NCBI RefSeq assembly: GCF_031455195.1 | Contig: NZ_JAVDSH010000001.1 | Span: 620,001-684,000, forward strand | DNA: 64,000 nt | Direction of reading: 5' to 3' | Origin: Arthrobacter nitroguajacolicus_D | GTDB taxonomy: Bacteria; Actinomycetota; Actinomycetes; Actinomycetales; Micrococcaceae | Part shown: in pieces, positions 26,258-36,144 of the stretch | How positions within the stretch are numbered: the first letter of the stretch is position 1 | How the letters are laid out: the number at the start of each line of letters is the position of its first letter | The notes under the pieces: model-generated | Databases searched by the model: none | What the model saw: only the letters and a program-made list of their open reading frames with translations | What the model was told of the DNA's origin: nothing | Position numbers and translations under genes: made by a program

Positions 26258-26721
26258 GACATTGTCCGTAGTCCATGCCGCGCTTATTCTAGCCCTACAG
26301 GAGGATGCTGATTTGCTGACTCCAGAATCCAAAGCCCTGCAAACAGCCGTCATTAAAAGGTGAGTCATGTTACATCGGCTCAACCGCTATTCGAAGAAAT
26401 GAGCATCAGATACCGGAGGGCTGTCGGTAGCACTGGGATCTAAGAGATTGCACGACTCACGGCAATCGCGAGAAATCTACCCAGTCGAAACACCGTCATC
26501 TTGAACGGTGGTGGCTAAGGTATTGGGAGAAGGGGACGCGGCTCCGGCTATTCCCACTGTCTGTAATGCTGCCATCGTTGACTCCTTTGTTGGACGGATC
26601 TAACTACGATCTTTATTTTCCAAATCCTGATCGGCGACGAAGAAGTCCGACTACTCTCCTAAAGATCAGACAAATCCGCCTTCGCACAAACCGCGGGTTG
26701 GGGGGTCTGCTCCTTGAGTGA
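26258..26721. other. Convergent intergenic gap
   Basis: These 464 bases separate the convergent PucR and GH3 genes. No gene, RNA or clear terminator hairpin is seen. Confidence 0.4.
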
Positions 26722-28923
26722 TCAGTGATGCGTCACAGTGAACGCTAGCGCCTGGGAGGTGGAGCCATCCCCCACCGTGACCCGGAACTCCCCTGGCTCC
26801 AGTACAAACTCTCCGGCTTCCTTGTTCGTCCAGAACCCCAGGTCATCGGCAGACAGTGAGAAGGGGATTTCCCGGCTCTGTCCCGCAGGAACGTGGACCC
26901 GGGTGAACCGGCGGAGCCTGCGTACCGGCTGGGTGATGGAGGCCTGGACGTCCGTGATGTACAGCTGAACCACTTCGTCACCATCCACGTTGCTGGTATT
27001 GCGGACCGACGCGATGAAGTCTACGGTGCCGCCCTCTTTAAGAGATGACAAAGACACTGTGTCCGACCCTGCAGCTGTGCTCTCAAGATGGAACGTGGAA
27101 TAACTGAGCCCAAATCCGAAGTCGAACAACGGACCTAGATCAAGGTCCAGGTACTTGGACTTATAGAAGTCATCCGTGTTGTTGGGACCCGTCAGCCCCA
27201 CATCGGGTTGCTCGCTGGCCAGGGTTCCGCCATGTCGGGCGGGCCGGCCAGTGGACTCGTGGTTGTAGTACACCGGAATCTGACCCACAGACCGCGGGAA
27301 TGACATAGGGAGTTTGCCGCCGGGATTGGCCTTGCCCATAAGGACGTCGGCAATGGCCGGGCCGGCTTCGGTCCCAAGGTGCCAGGCCAGGAGCACTGCA
27401 GGACACTCGTCAATCCAGTCGCTGAGGATGAGTGGCCGTCCGGTCATAAGCACCACCGCGAAGGGAGTGCCTGTCTCAGCGATCCGGTGGATCAATGCCG
27501 TTTGGTCACCCGGCAACGTAATGTCGCTGCGGGAACTGGCTTCGCCTGACAGCGCGCTCGGCTCACCCACTGCAACTATCACTATGTCCGCGTCCTTGGC
27601 GGCCCGGGCCGCTTCCTCCTGACGCGCGGGGTCGCTCGCGTAAAAGTCAGCACCCGCAAGAGCGGTGATTTCCGCATCCGGGAGCGCTTCTCCCAGGGAC
27701 TCCACGATGGACTTTCGGGCAGGGGTGGCAAAGTACTGGACCCATGCCCCCAAATGGTCGGTGCTGTCAGCGTAGGGACCAACAACCAGCACACGGCCTG
27801 CCTGCTTCTTCAGCGGAAGGACCTGTCCATCGTTCTTCAGGAGCACTGTGCAACGCACGGCCGCCTCCCGGGCCTTTTCGCGCTGTTCTTCTCCTGCTGT
27901 CACGGGCGCTGCGTCCTCATCCACGTAGGGATTGTTGAACAGCCCCAGATCCTGCTTTAGTTTCAGGATCCGCAGCACGGCGTCGTCAATCCTGCGTGGG
28001 TCAACGTCGCCTTCGGTGATGATGGGCATGTCCCCGCTGAACAGGGCCCCGCCCATCTCCACATCAAGCCCTGCAGACAACGCCAGGCGTCCGGCTTCGG
28101 CCATGTCCGCAGCGACTCCGTGCTCCACCAGTTCACCCACGCCGCCGGCATCGGCAACCACAATTCCCCGATGCTTCCACTCATCTTTCAGAACATCCGT
28201 CAGCAACTGCCTGTTCGCGTGCATGGGAACACCCGAAAGGGCATTGAAGCTGGCCATCACCGAGGCCACGTTATTCTTCACCGCAGCGTGGAATGGCTCA
28301 AGGTACACGTTCCTGAGCCGTTGGATGGAAACATCTGTGGTGTTGTAATCCCGTCCACCTTCAGCCGCGCTGTAGGCCACAAAATGTTTGGCGCAGGCCG
28401 CAATGGATCCAGGCGAGGACAAGTCCTGGCCCTGATAGCCCCGGATCTTGGCTGCTCCGAAGACGCCGGTGAGGTACGGGTCCTCTCCGAAGCCCTCCAC
28501 CACCCTTCCCCATCGGGGATCACGGGAAACGTCAATCATGGGAGAGAACGTCCAATTCACGCCGGTGCCCCGGGCTTCCGCCGCCGAGACACGCGCATCC
28601 ACCTCGGCCACGTCCGGGTCGAAGCTCGCAGCCTGGGCCAGCGGTGTGGGGAAAATCGTGAACTGGCCGTGGACAATGTCCAAAGCGATCAGGAGCGGGA
28701 TGCCATGGGGGCTTTCCTCCACGGCAATCCTTTGGAGCTCATTGGTCTTCGCCGCATCCGCGGGCCAAAAAAGAGCTCCGGCCCCCGTCCTTGCCAGGTG
28801 CTGGGAATCTTCATCCTTGGGCTTCCAGACGATCCGGAGCTGGGACAGCTTTTCCTCGAAGCTCATGGCCGCAAGGATCTGCTCCGGGCTTGCTTGTTGT
28901 TTCATCATGGTCCGAACCTTCAT
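26722..28923 (-). CDS. GH3 beta-glycosidase (BglX-like)
   Basis: The 733-residue protein has the GH3 architecture: a TIM-like barrel with KHFVAYSAAEGGRDYNTTD at 179-197 and the nucleophile region GIVVADAGG (Asp258), an alpha/beta sandwich with GEPSALSGEASSRSDITLPG, and a C-terminal fibronectin-III-like domain. The length is usual for BglX-type beta-glucosidases and xylosidases. No signal peptide is visible, so it should act on imported oligosaccharides or glycosides in the cytoplasm. Its ATG overlaps the esterase stop (ATGA). It is the last gene of the glycoside operon that begins with the ABC binding protein. Confidence 0.9.
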   Translation of the reverse strand: MKVRTMMKQQASPEQILAAMSFEEKLSQLRIVWKPKDEDSQHLARTGAGALFWPADAAKTNELQRIAVEESPHGIPLLIALDIVHGQFTIFPTPLAQAASFDPDVAEVDARVSAAEARGTGVNWTFSPMIDVSRDPRWGRVVEGFGEDPYLTGVFGAAKIRGYQGQDLSSPGSIAACAKHFVAYSAAEGGRDYNTTDVSIQRLRNVYLEPFHAAVKNNVASVMASFNALSGVPMHANRQLLTDVLKDEWKHRGIVVADAGGVGELVEHGVAADMAEAGRLALSAGLDVEMGGALFSGDMPIITEGDVDPRRIDDAVLRILKLKQDLGLFNNPYVDEDAAPVTAGEEQREKAREAAVRCTVLLKNDGQVLPLKKQAGRVLVVGPYADSTDHLGAWVQYFATPARKSIVESLGEALPDAEITALAGADFYASDPARQEEAARAAKDADIVIVAVGEPSALSGEASSRSDITLPGDQTALIHRIAETGTPFAVVLMTGRPLILSDWIDECPAVLLAWHLGTEAGPAIADVLMGKANPGGKLPMSFPRSVGQIPVYYNHESTGRPARHGGTLASEQPDVGLTGPNNTDDFYKSKYLDLDLGPLFDFGFGLSYSTFHLESTAAGSDTVSLSSLKEGGTVDFIASVRNTSNVDGDEVVQLYITDVQASITQPVRRLRRFTRVHVPAGQSREIPFSLSADDLGFWTNKEAGEFVLEPGEFRVTVGDGSTSQALAFTVTHH

Positions 28924-30434
28924 GCGTTTGCCCGGCCTCCAGCTGCAGATGACGTCCGGCCGGGGGCGTCAGCTGTCAACAACCGCGAGAGTGAGTAAGG
29001 ATCCGATGAGGCTTCCCCCGAAACGTCGTCGAAGATCATGGTGGTCCCGTGCTCTCCGTACGGTGTCCAGCCTGGGTTGCCGTCCTTGCAGAAGCCCACG
29101 ATCCCGGCGTGCATGGAATCAGCAAGTGCTACGGGCGGGTTGGCCCCCAGCGCGGCTTCCACCCCGTCGGCGTCGAGCAGCCCAAAAGCGAACGGCAGGT
29201 CAACGCAGTGCCCGGAGTATCCCGCGGCCGGAGGTTCCCACTGGAATTGGTAAGTCCACACCGGCGCGGTGGCTTGCCCGGCAACTTGCGGAACAAAGCG
29301 GCGGAAGGTCAGATCACTGAGGTAGTTCTCCACGATTCGGGAAGTCGGCGTTCCTGCTGAGCGCTCCGCATACTCCGCTGCCACGTCCGGGCTGGCCCCA
29401 ACGCGCTCCAGCGCCTGGGTGGCCGGCAGTACATCAACTGCCTTGGCTGCGGGCCGAATAAAACCGGCGAATTCATCACGGGTGGTTCCCACGAGGGTGG
29501 GTACGGAACCTCCACCGTCCAGGACTGCGTCAACGTCCTCGGTGATGGGACCGAAGACGAGGCTGGTTGTGACAAAATGCGCCCTGCCCAACGCTTGCTC
29601 AGCCGCGCTGCCCGAGAACTCGGGGAAGGGGACCATCTGTGCGTCCAACACGGCTTCCTCGCTGACACTTTGGAAACCGGCTTTGCTCACAGGCACGTTC
29701 AGGGCCGCAGCAATCCGTGCGGTGGTGGACTTGGCGGCCTCCATGTCCACAGTCAACGGAGCGCCGGACATGATTAATGCTTGGGAGAAGAGCCCTTCAG
29801 CCAGCGGGGAACTCCTGAGCGACATGACCGCACCGCCTCCTGCGGATTGCCCGCCAATGGTGACCTTGTCCGGGTCACCCCCAAAAGCCGCAATGTTGCT
29901 CTGTACCCATTTGAGGGCAGCAATCCAATCCAACATGCCTCGGTTCAGGGGTGCGTCCGGCAACCAGCCGAAGCCGTCAAACCCCAGGCGGTAGGAGATG
30001 GTCACAACAACCACCCCGTCACGATTGAACGCCGCACCGTCGCTCCACGGGCTTGCCGGGGAACCACCGACAAAACCGCCGCCGTGAATCCACACGAGGA
30101 CCGGATGGAGCAATCCCTGTCCGCGCCCAGGTTCGTGCCCGGGTCCGGCGGGGACCGTAGGAGTGAAAACGTTCAGGTTGAGCGTTCCGGTCCCTGGAAT
30201 GCTGGGTTCAGGAATGGTGGTTGCCGCTGAGGGTGTCCTGCGCTGGGGCGTGGGACCGTACTCCAAGGCAGAACGGATGCCGCTCCAACTGTCCGGAGGT
30301 ACCGGGGCCTCGAATCTCAGGGCACCTACAGGGTCCTTGGCGTAAGGCAGGTTCAGGAATGCCGCGGAACCATCCCGCCAAAAACCTTGCACCTGCCCGT
30401 AGGTCGTCTGGACCACACTGGTCTTCTTTGTCAT
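28920..30434 (-). CDS. Type-B carboxylesterase
   Basis: A 504-residue carboxylesterase/lipase-family protein. The oxyanion-hole HGGG lies at 117-120 and the nucleophile elbow GGQSAGG carries Ser197. The EYGPTPQR and LNLNVFTP strands fit the family N-terminus. It has no signal peptide. In this operon it could remove acyl or aryl esters (acetyl, galloyl or cinnamoyl) decorating plant glycosides before or after deglycosylation; the specific ester is not determined. Confidence 0.88.
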   Translation of the reverse strand: MTKKTSVVQTTYGQVQGFWRDGSAAFLNLPYAKDPVGALRFEAPVPPDSWSGIRSALEYGPTPQRRTPSAATTIPEPSIPGTGTLNLNVFTPTVPAGPGHEPGRGQGLLHPVLVWIHGGGFVGGSPASPWSDGAAFNRDGVVVVTISYRLGFDGFGWLPDAPLNRGMLDWIAALKWVQSNIAAFGGDPDKVTIGGQSAGGGAVMSLRSSPLAEGLFSQALIMSGAPLTVDMEAAKSTTARIAAALNVPVSKAGFQSVSEEAVLDAQMVPFPEFSGSAAEQALGRAHFVTTSLVFGPITEDVDAVLDGGGSVPTLVGTTRDEFAGFIRPAAKAVDVLPATQALERVGASPDVAAEYAERSAGTPTSRIVENYLSDLTFRRFVPQVAGQATAPVWTYQFQWEPPAAGYSGHCVDLPFAFGLLDADGVEAALGANPPVALADSMHAGIVGFCKDGNPGWTPYGEHGTTMIFDDVSGEASSDPYSLSRLLTADAPGRTSSAAGGRANA

Positions 30435-30464
30435 CGTCAGCTCTTTTCTGTCACAGTCGGTGGC

Positions 30465-32138
30465 TCAGTTGTTGGTAGCCAACAGGCGGACCTTGACCAC
30501 GCTGATGTGCTCAGCGGAGAGGATCTCCAGACGTTCGTCCCCGTTGATGTACCGGCCTTCACTCAACCCGGCATCGCCCAGCACAAGTTCACGGATTGAA
30601 TCGAGTTCAACGTCCGCTCCAGGCTTGTGGAAGTCCACTTGCGCTCCCTGGCCCACCACGACGAACTCAGTGGAGTTGATGGCAAGAACCATTCCCAAGG
30701 GTCGGCCGTCTCCGGGAGTAGGGCCATGGGTAGCGGCCACCGTTTCACCAGGAAGTTCCGGTGCAGGCGGAACCCTCACGCCAGCGTCAAGGAGCATACC
30801 TTCAAGCAGCTTTCTGGCGTTTCGGACGGTGATGGTAATGCCGGCCAGTTCCGAGCTGACGGACTCGATGTCGTCTTCGAGCGCGAAACCGATAATCCGC
30901 CCATCGCGCTGTGCATCCACAATTTCCGGGGTGAGGGCTTTGATGATCCGGCTTGCCGTACTGAACTGGTTGCCTTCCCTGCCTTCCTCGATACCAAAGA
31001 CGTTGTAGCCGAGGCCTCCGAAGCCGCCGATTGCCAGAAACGCATCGCCGGCGCGGAAACGCGCTTCGGGAATAAACAACGGGTTCCGGTCCGAAGCATA
31101 CTGGCGCATGATTTCTGCCGAGTTGGGCACATAAATATCGGGCGCCAGGAAGTCGATAGCTGGCGCTGCAGCCTGCCACACCGGGATCATGCGTGCGGTT
31201 GGTCCTCCGCTGGGATACTGGCCGGGCAGTTCCTGCCCACGTTGGGGTCCGAGCCAAGCGTTTGTATACGCAGGGAGCGGAAGGATGTCCTTTCCAGCCG
31301 CCGCCAAGCCACCCACAAAGGAGGCGAAACCCCACGCCATGAAAGTCTCTTCACCAAGCGGGTGGTCATCACCAAAGAGGTCAGCCCAACTCCTGTGAAG
31401 GCCTGCATTCGCACTGAATACGCGCACTAATTCGGGGTCAAAAGAATCCGGTGCTTCAGATACCGCTGTGAACAGCGCTTCGGGAACCGGCGCATTCCAG
31501 ATGGTCTCGGCCAGGGCGCTGCGGTCCCTTCCGGCGCCCAACATGCCAACTTCGTTCTCAACCTGAACCATGATGACTGTATGGTCGGGGTCGATCATGG
31601 CCACATGGCGCATCAGCGCAGTGTAAGCAGCCCGGTCCGCTTCAAAGAGATTTCGCGAAAAGACGGAGAGACTTGGCCTCGGCATGGACCCTGGATAGGA
31701 AAAGGGTGTTTTCAGGGGTTGGGTACCCTTGTCCGCGCGTGGGAAGCGCACACGGTCGGCACGTACCCAGCTTGGTGCGTAGGTCGAGTGCGCGTTCTTG
31801 AACGCCCCAAACCAAATCATCACCAAACGGACCCCGGCGGACCGGGCGTCCTGCACCAAACCGTCCACCACCGAAAAATCGAGACGCCCTTCCACCGATT
31901 CCACTTGTTCCCATGTCACCGGAGCTATCACGGAGTTGATACCGGCCGCTGCCAGCTTCTCCCAGACGGGAGACATGTAGTTCCGATCTGATGCACTGGA
32001 GTTATGCAGTTCTCCGCCGACGCAGAGAAACGGCTTTCCGTCCACGATGAGTCGGACGTGCCCGCCAGTCCGCTCAAGCCGCGGGAGGTTCCCTCCGGAG
32101 GTGACTTCTTCCTGGGCTGCAGGGTTCGGGTATGACAT
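30465..32138 (-). CDS. GH35-like beta-galactosidase with DUF5597 domain
   Basis: The 557-residue protein starts with the GH35-type barrel entry (FLCVGGELHNSSAS...VWEKLAAAGINSVIAPVTWEQVE). It shows the acid/base motif VQVENEVG (Glu196) and a likely nucleophile in FIPEARF (Glu358). The C-terminal region matches the DUF5597 extension that follows this barrel in many proteobacterial and actinobacterial enzymes. No signal peptide is seen, so it is an intracellular exo-glycosidase. It lies six bases from the preceding Gfo/Idh/MocA gene and within the C-glycoside operon. Confidence 0.82.
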   Translation of the reverse strand: MSYPNPAAQEEVTSGGNLPRLERTGGHVRLIVDGKPFLCVGGELHNSSASDRNYMSPVWEKLAAAGINSVIAPVTWEQVESVEGRLDFSVVDGLVQDARSAGVRLVMIWFGAFKNAHSTYAPSWVRADRVRFPRADKGTQPLKTPFSYPGSMPRPSLSVFSRNLFEADRAAYTALMRHVAMIDPDHTVIMVQVENEVGMLGAGRDRSALAETIWNAPVPEALFTAVSEAPDSFDPELVRVFSANAGLHRSWADLFGDDHPLGEETFMAWGFASFVGGLAAAGKDILPLPAYTNAWLGPQRGQELPGQYPSGGPTARMIPVWQAAAPAIDFLAPDIYVPNSAEIMRQYASDRNPLFIPEARFRAGDAFLAIGGFGGLGYNVFGIEEGREGNQFSTASRIIKALTPEIVDAQRDGRIIGFALEDDIESVSSELAGITITVRNARKLLEGMLLDAGVRVPPAPELPGETVAATHGPTPGDGRPLGMVLAINSTEFVVVGQGAQVDFHKPGADVELDSIRELVLGDAGLSEGRYINGDERLEILSAEHISVVKVRLLATNN

Positions 32139-32144
32139 GGTGAA

Positions 32145-33188
32145 TTAGTCCTTTTTGTGGTTTGTGGGCAAGGTGGCGTTATTCAACGGCTGGTACCCGT
32201 TCTGTGATGCCCGGATCCTGTCCATGGTTTTCATGATGTCCAACGTGTCCTGCCACGGCATGACCGGGCTTTCTTGCTTCCCGGCGCGAAGTTGCCGGGC
32301 GACTTCCATGATTTCGTACCGCAGTCCCGGCCCTTCAATGGGCGTTTTGTAGAGGTGTTCCTCCACTGTGCCCGGCCCATGGGTGTTGTACACGGAGAGG
32401 CCCACCTCCTGGGGGCACTGGTGCGGTGCGGGTAAACTGATGTAGCCCGTGGAACCCAGGATCCTGGCCTGGTTGGGCAGGGGACTTGTCACGGACGACC
32501 GGATCGTTGCGGTGCCGCGGGAGAACGACAGGAGGGCGGATGTATCAAGGTCCGCACCTGAATCGTTGAGCTGGCTACTGGCCGCAACATCCGTGGGGCG
32601 CCCCAACATCCAATGGGCCAGTTGGACGGGATAGACGCCCAGCTCCAGGAGGCTTCCTCCACCCATGCGGGCGTCGTGCACCCGGCTGATCCGGCCGGGT
32701 CCCTCCGACGGCATGGGAAAGCCAAAGCTGGCTTCAACCCCACGCACCTCCCCGATGGCCCCGCTGTCCACCAACTGCCGGAGCTTGACGTACGCAGGCA
32801 GGAACCGCGACCACATGGCTTCCATCGCAAAGAGGCCACGGCGCCGGGCCGTCTCAACGATTGCCAAGGCTTCGGCGTGGTTGAGAGCGAAAGGCTTCTC
32901 GATCAGCACATGCTTCCCGGCTTCAAGGAACGTAATGGTGTGTTCCTTGTGGAGACCGGCCGGCGTGGAAATGTACACCACGTCGATATCGGGATCCGCT
33001 GCGAGGTCCTCCAGGGATCCGTGGGATTTCCCAACGCCGTGGAGGTCACGCAGCCCGGCAGAGGCGCCGGAATTGCGGGAGGCCACTCCGGCGATGATGG
33101 TGCCGTCCAGTCCGGCGAGGGCGCCCGCGAATTCGCGGGCGATCCCTCCGGTGCCGGCCAACCCCCACCGCAAGGGAGAATCACCCAT
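32145..33188 (-). CDS. Gfo/Idh/MocA-family oxidoreductase
   Basis: This 347-residue NAD(P)-dependent oxidoreductase has an N-terminal Rossmann fold (RWGLAGTGGIAREFAGAL) and the EKPFALN motif whose Lys is the usual catalytic residue. A C-terminal beta-sheet domain contains GGGSLLELGVYPV. The ATG at 33188 overlaps the upstream gene by eight bases and starts just before the Rossmann strand, so the longer frame from 33257 is rejected. In C-glycoside and 3-keto-glycoside pathways such enzymes reduce the released 3-keto sugar; that role is inferred here. Confidence 0.85.
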   Translation of the reverse strand: MGDSPLRWGLAGTGGIAREFAGALAGLDGTIIAGVASRNSGASAGLRDLHGVGKSHGSLEDLAADPDIDVVYISTPAGLHKEHTITFLEAGKHVLIEKPFALNHAEALAIVETARRRGLFAMEAMWSRFLPAYVKLRQLVDSGAIGEVRGVEASFGFPMPSEGPGRISRVHDARMGGGSLLELGVYPVQLAHWMLGRPTDVAASSQLNDSGADLDTSALLSFSRGTATIRSSVTSPLPNQARILGSTGYISLPAPHQCPQEVGLSVYNTHGPGTVEEHLYKTPIEGPGLRYEIMEVARQLRAGKQESPVMPWQDTLDIMKTMDRIRASQNGYQPLNNATLPTNHKKD

Positions 33189-34476
33189 GCTTGGCCTGCA
33201 GTTGCCGGACCAGCGCGTGCTGGCGACGCACCTGTTCACGTCCGCGGTAGGGCTCACGCCGGCCTTCGTATTCGCTGGACAGCCACCCTTCCCATCCTGC
33301 GTCCTGGAGGGTCGTCACTATGTCTTCCCATGGCACATGAAGGTCATGCAGGTTTTCATCGATTTCAAAGAACTTGGCCTGGATGAAGTGGACGTGGGGA
33401 AGGATCCCAGCCAGGTCAGCCATGGGGACTGCCAGCGGTTCCAGGAAGGCGGGCCGCTTGCCGTCTTCGACTTCAATACCTTCATGCCCGTCATCCACGG
33501 CAGCAGTCTGGAAGATGCCGGTATCCACCAGCAGCTTGAAGTGCTTGGAGCCGGTCCGCTCGATGAAATCGATGTAACCCTGCGTTACCGGATGCTTGAT
33601 GGGTGTGGGGCTGTGGATCTCGGGGCAGATGACGATGTCCAATTCCTGTGCCAGGTCCAGCGACCGTTCAACCACACCTTCCCAGATGGGATGCGGATCC
33701 AGCTGGAAGGAGGTCACCCCGAACTTGGGACGGATGGAGCTGAAGCCCAGCTGCGAGGCGAGCCTGAGGTCCAGTTGCAGCTGCGCCGCTCCCTCATCCT
33801 CGGTCAGGTCCCGGTCATGCCACATGGCAGTGTCGATCCAGGATCCATAGTTTGTTGGAGTCAGGGAATAGCGCTCCAGCATAGCGTGCCAGTGGTCGAT
33901 CCATGCGGGATCCGGCGTGGGGTAACCGGGGATGTTCCCTTCGCCCAGGATCTCGATGCCGGTGGCCCCCATGTCGGCAATATCCGCCATCACGTCTTCC
34001 AAGCTCATGGACGTGTAGATGTCACCGGAATAGCTGTACGTGGAGACAGCGTGGCGGATTCCCCCGGTGGGGACGGAAGGGACGATCGTGGCTTGCGCAG
34101 AAGCGGGGAAGGCGGAACGCGAGACTGCCGGCGGGAAATAGGGCCGGCGGAGGTAGATGGTGACCTCGATCGTGTGGACGCCGGCCGAGAGGCCTCCCGG
34201 TTTGGGTACCGTGATGGTTGCGTATTCGTCCAGCTGCCACCGGACATCCGTGGTTGCCTTCAGTGAGTCCAAGGTGTGGGTCTGCCCTTGAAGCGTCCAC
34301 AGGGGCACGTGCGAGTCCCAGTGCTCACCATCCACCGTGACCTCGACGCCGTCCAGCAAGCTGGCCGCCGTGCCCCGGTAGTTCGGATTGCGCAGGACAA
34401 CCTGGAAGCCGGTGATGCGACCGTTTTCTTCAACGTTCTTGAATCCACGGCCTTGAATGATGCTTCGTTCCAACAT
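33181..34476 (-). CDS. C-glycoside deglycosidase: beta (DUF6379) and alpha (TIM-barrel) domains fused
   Basis: Residues 1-115 match the DUF6379/C-glycoside-deglycosidase beta subunit: GFKNVEENGRITGFQV, PNYRG, DGVEVTVDGE, TDVRWQLDEYATITV. Residues 140-431 form the sugar-phosphate isomerase/epimerase TIM barrel of the alpha subunit. Metal-ligand candidates are Glu286 (CPEIHS), Asp318 (LVDTGI), His361 or His363 and Glu402 (SSEYEG). In characterised CarB/CarC-type enzymes these are two separate proteins that cleave the C-C bond of 3-keto C-glycosides. Here they are one chain joined by a linker at about 116-139. AAAGGA precedes the ATG at 34476, four bases after the GMC oxidoreductase stop. The context (oxidase just upstream) supports the role. 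The substrate is unknown. Confidence 0.8.
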   Translation of the reverse strand: MLERSIIQGRGFKNVEENGRITGFQVVLRNPNYRGTAASLLDGVEVTVDGEHWDSHVPLWTLQGQTHTLDSLKATTDVRWQLDEYATITVPKPGGLSAGVHTIEVTIYLRRPYFPPAVSRSAFPASAQATIVPSVPTGGIRHAVSTYSYSGDIYTSMSLEDVMADIADMGATGIEILGEGNIPGYPTPDPAWIDHWHAMLERYSLTPTNYGSWIDTAMWHDRDLTEDEGAAQLQLDLRLASQLGFSSIRPKFGVTSFQLDPHPIWEGVVERSLDLAQELDIVICPEIHSPTPIKHPVTQGYIDFIERTGSKHFKLLVDTGIFQTAAVDDGHEGIEVEDGKRPAFLEPLAVPMADLAGILPHVHFIQAKFFEIDENLHDLHVPWEDIVTTLQDAGWEGWLSSEYEGRREPYRGREQVRRQHALVRQLQAKHG

Positions 34477-34480
34477 GGTG

Positions 34481-36010
34481 CTAATTCCTTTCGGCATGGA
34501 GGGCACGGACAATGTCCCGTGCACCCCGGATGGCCAGTGCTACGGAGGTGAGCGTCGGGTTGCAGGCTGTTGCGGTGGGAATGACTCCGTTGCCCGCAAC
34601 ATAGAGCCCTGCAACGTCCCAGACACGGGATTCGGGCGAGCAAACAGAGGTCCCGTCAGGGGTCTGTCCCATCCGGACTGTTCCCTGGTAGTGCAACGAG
34701 GCTCCTGCAGGGAGGGTGATGGGATCGGCATTCAGTGGCTCCCCCAGGGCTGCAGCCGCGCGCCGGACCGACCTTCCCGCAGCCGCGATGGACTCCTTGT
34801 CCCGGTCCGTCAGCTGGTAGTGGATGCTCATGGCGGGCATGCCGTAGGCATCCACGCGGTCATCGTCAAAAGCCACCCGGTCGGAGGCCTGGATGTCTTT
34901 CGCGCAGAACCAGCCCAAGCCAACAATGGATCCCGGGGCCGGCACATCAGCCGAGGCCAACGGCACCGGCGAGGCGTCCAGCTGCATCACTTGGCCGTGA
35001 AACGGTTCTTCATCGGTGTAAGGGACCCAGCTGACCCCGCTCTGGGGAGTGATGGCGGTACCGCTCGACGGCGTGGAGGTCACCGCTGCTTCGGGGATGT
35101 CCCGCAGCCGGACTGCGAAAACGGTCTGGGGTTGGTCGTTGAGGTAGCGGCCCAGAGCTTCGGGGCGGACTCCGGAGGCCCACAACAGCTGGGGCGTCCG
35201 CAAACTGTCGCCAGCCACCACCACGTAATCGGCGTGCACGGTGTGCTCGTCCCCGGAGAGCATGTCCCGGACAACCACACCCCTGGCCCGTCCATCTTCG
35301 ACCAGCACCCGTGTCACCAAGGCATCGGCGTAGAGCGAGTGGTGTGGGTTGGACCTGCCGGCTTCGCCGTACACCACGTCCGATCCCGCCCAGGTGACCG
35401 AACCGTCGTCGCCGGTTTCCACAGCCAGGGGCATGACGCTTACCTTGCGGTCAGCGGGCCGGCCCGGGTCCAGGGCACCGGACAAACGACGCCGGACCTC
35501 ATCAGCCAGCGGCGCGCCGGCGAAAGCGCTGGTGCTGACCTTAAGGAGTCGTTCGCCTTCCGTGAGGAGGTCATCCAGGTCAGGGATAAAGGGAATCCGT
35601 TCCTGGCCGCCGGGACGTGGGCAGGCAGCTGTCCAGTGCGCCCCCATGCCGCCAACGTTGCTGGACATGGCCGCGGCCGGCAGGCCATCCTCTCCGGGCT
35701 GGCGGTAGCCGGAGTCCAGGAGGTACGTGCCGGGCCGGACAAGCCGGGGAGGACCGTCCACTTCTCCGGACGGGGCACCCGACAGGGACGGCTCCAAACC
35801 CTGCGAGCGGCGCTGGGCCGAGGCGCGTTCTTCGGGGTTTGCAATGTTCTTGACGTGCAGGCCCGGGCGCTCCGTCAGCTGGGGACCAACTTCAAAGGAG
35901 GCAATGCGGGTTTGCGGGGATTCTTCACTGATGATGCGCGCATATGCTGCACCGGTGGGGCCGCTGCCCACGATGGCAACATCCACGTGTGAGGGGAATT
36001 CTCTGGTCAT
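34481..36010 (-). CDS. GMC oxidoreductase, putative (C-)glycoside 3-oxidase
   Basis: The 509-residue flavoprotein has the dinucleotide-binding GSGPTGAAYA at about 15-24, the GMC signature SNVGGMGAHWTAACPRP, and a C-terminal active site with LHYQGTVRMG (His) and NGVIPTATACNPTLTSVALAIR (Asn). It belongs to the pyranose-oxidase-like GMC group that includes CarA-type enzymes, which oxidise the sugar C3-OH of glycosides. Placement directly before the fused deglycosidase gene fits the known order of events: oxidation, then C-C bond cleavage. No signal sequence is seen. A 134-base gap separates it from the ABC genes. Confidence 0.85.
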   Translation of the reverse strand: MTREFPSHVDVAIVGSGPTGAAYARIISEESPQTRIASFEVGPQLTERPGLHVKNIANPEERASAQRRSQGLEPSLSGAPSGEVDGPPRLVRPGTYLLDSGYRQPGEDGLPAAAMSSNVGGMGAHWTAACPRPGGQERIPFIPDLDDLLTEGERLLKVSTSAFAGAPLADEVRRRLSGALDPGRPADRKVSVMPLAVETGDDGSVTWAGSDVVYGEAGRSNPHHSLYADALVTRVLVEDGRARGVVVRDMLSGDEHTVHADYVVVAGDSLRTPQLLWASGVRPEALGRYLNDQPQTVFAVRLRDIPEAAVTSTPSSGTAITPQSGVSWVPYTDEEPFHGQVMQLDASPVPLASADVPAPGSIVGLGWFCAKDIQASDRVAFDDDRVDAYGMPAMSIHYQLTDRDKESIAAAGRSVRRAAAALGEPLNADPITLPAGASLHYQGTVRMGQTPDGTSVCSPESRVWDVAGLYVAGNGVIPTATACNPTLTSVALAIRGARDIVRALHAERN

Positions 36011-36144
36011 GAGGTGGTCTTTCCTGGGTTTTTTGAGCGCACTGAATCAGCCCCAAGGGTGTTCGTCGCTGGAGTGGACGGCGGATGCCGTGGTGCGTGA
36101 GCCGGAGGCCCCGGGCGCATTCGCCCGGAGCCAAAGCCCACCTT

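Noticed and set aside
32665..34266. 533-codon plus-strand frame
   Set aside because: It is antisense to the Gfo/Idh/MocA and deglycosidase genes, spans both, and has shadow-like composition.
34457..35992. 511-codon plus-strand frame
   Set aside because: It is antisense to the GMC oxidoreductase, whose FAD motifs and ordered domains are unambiguous.
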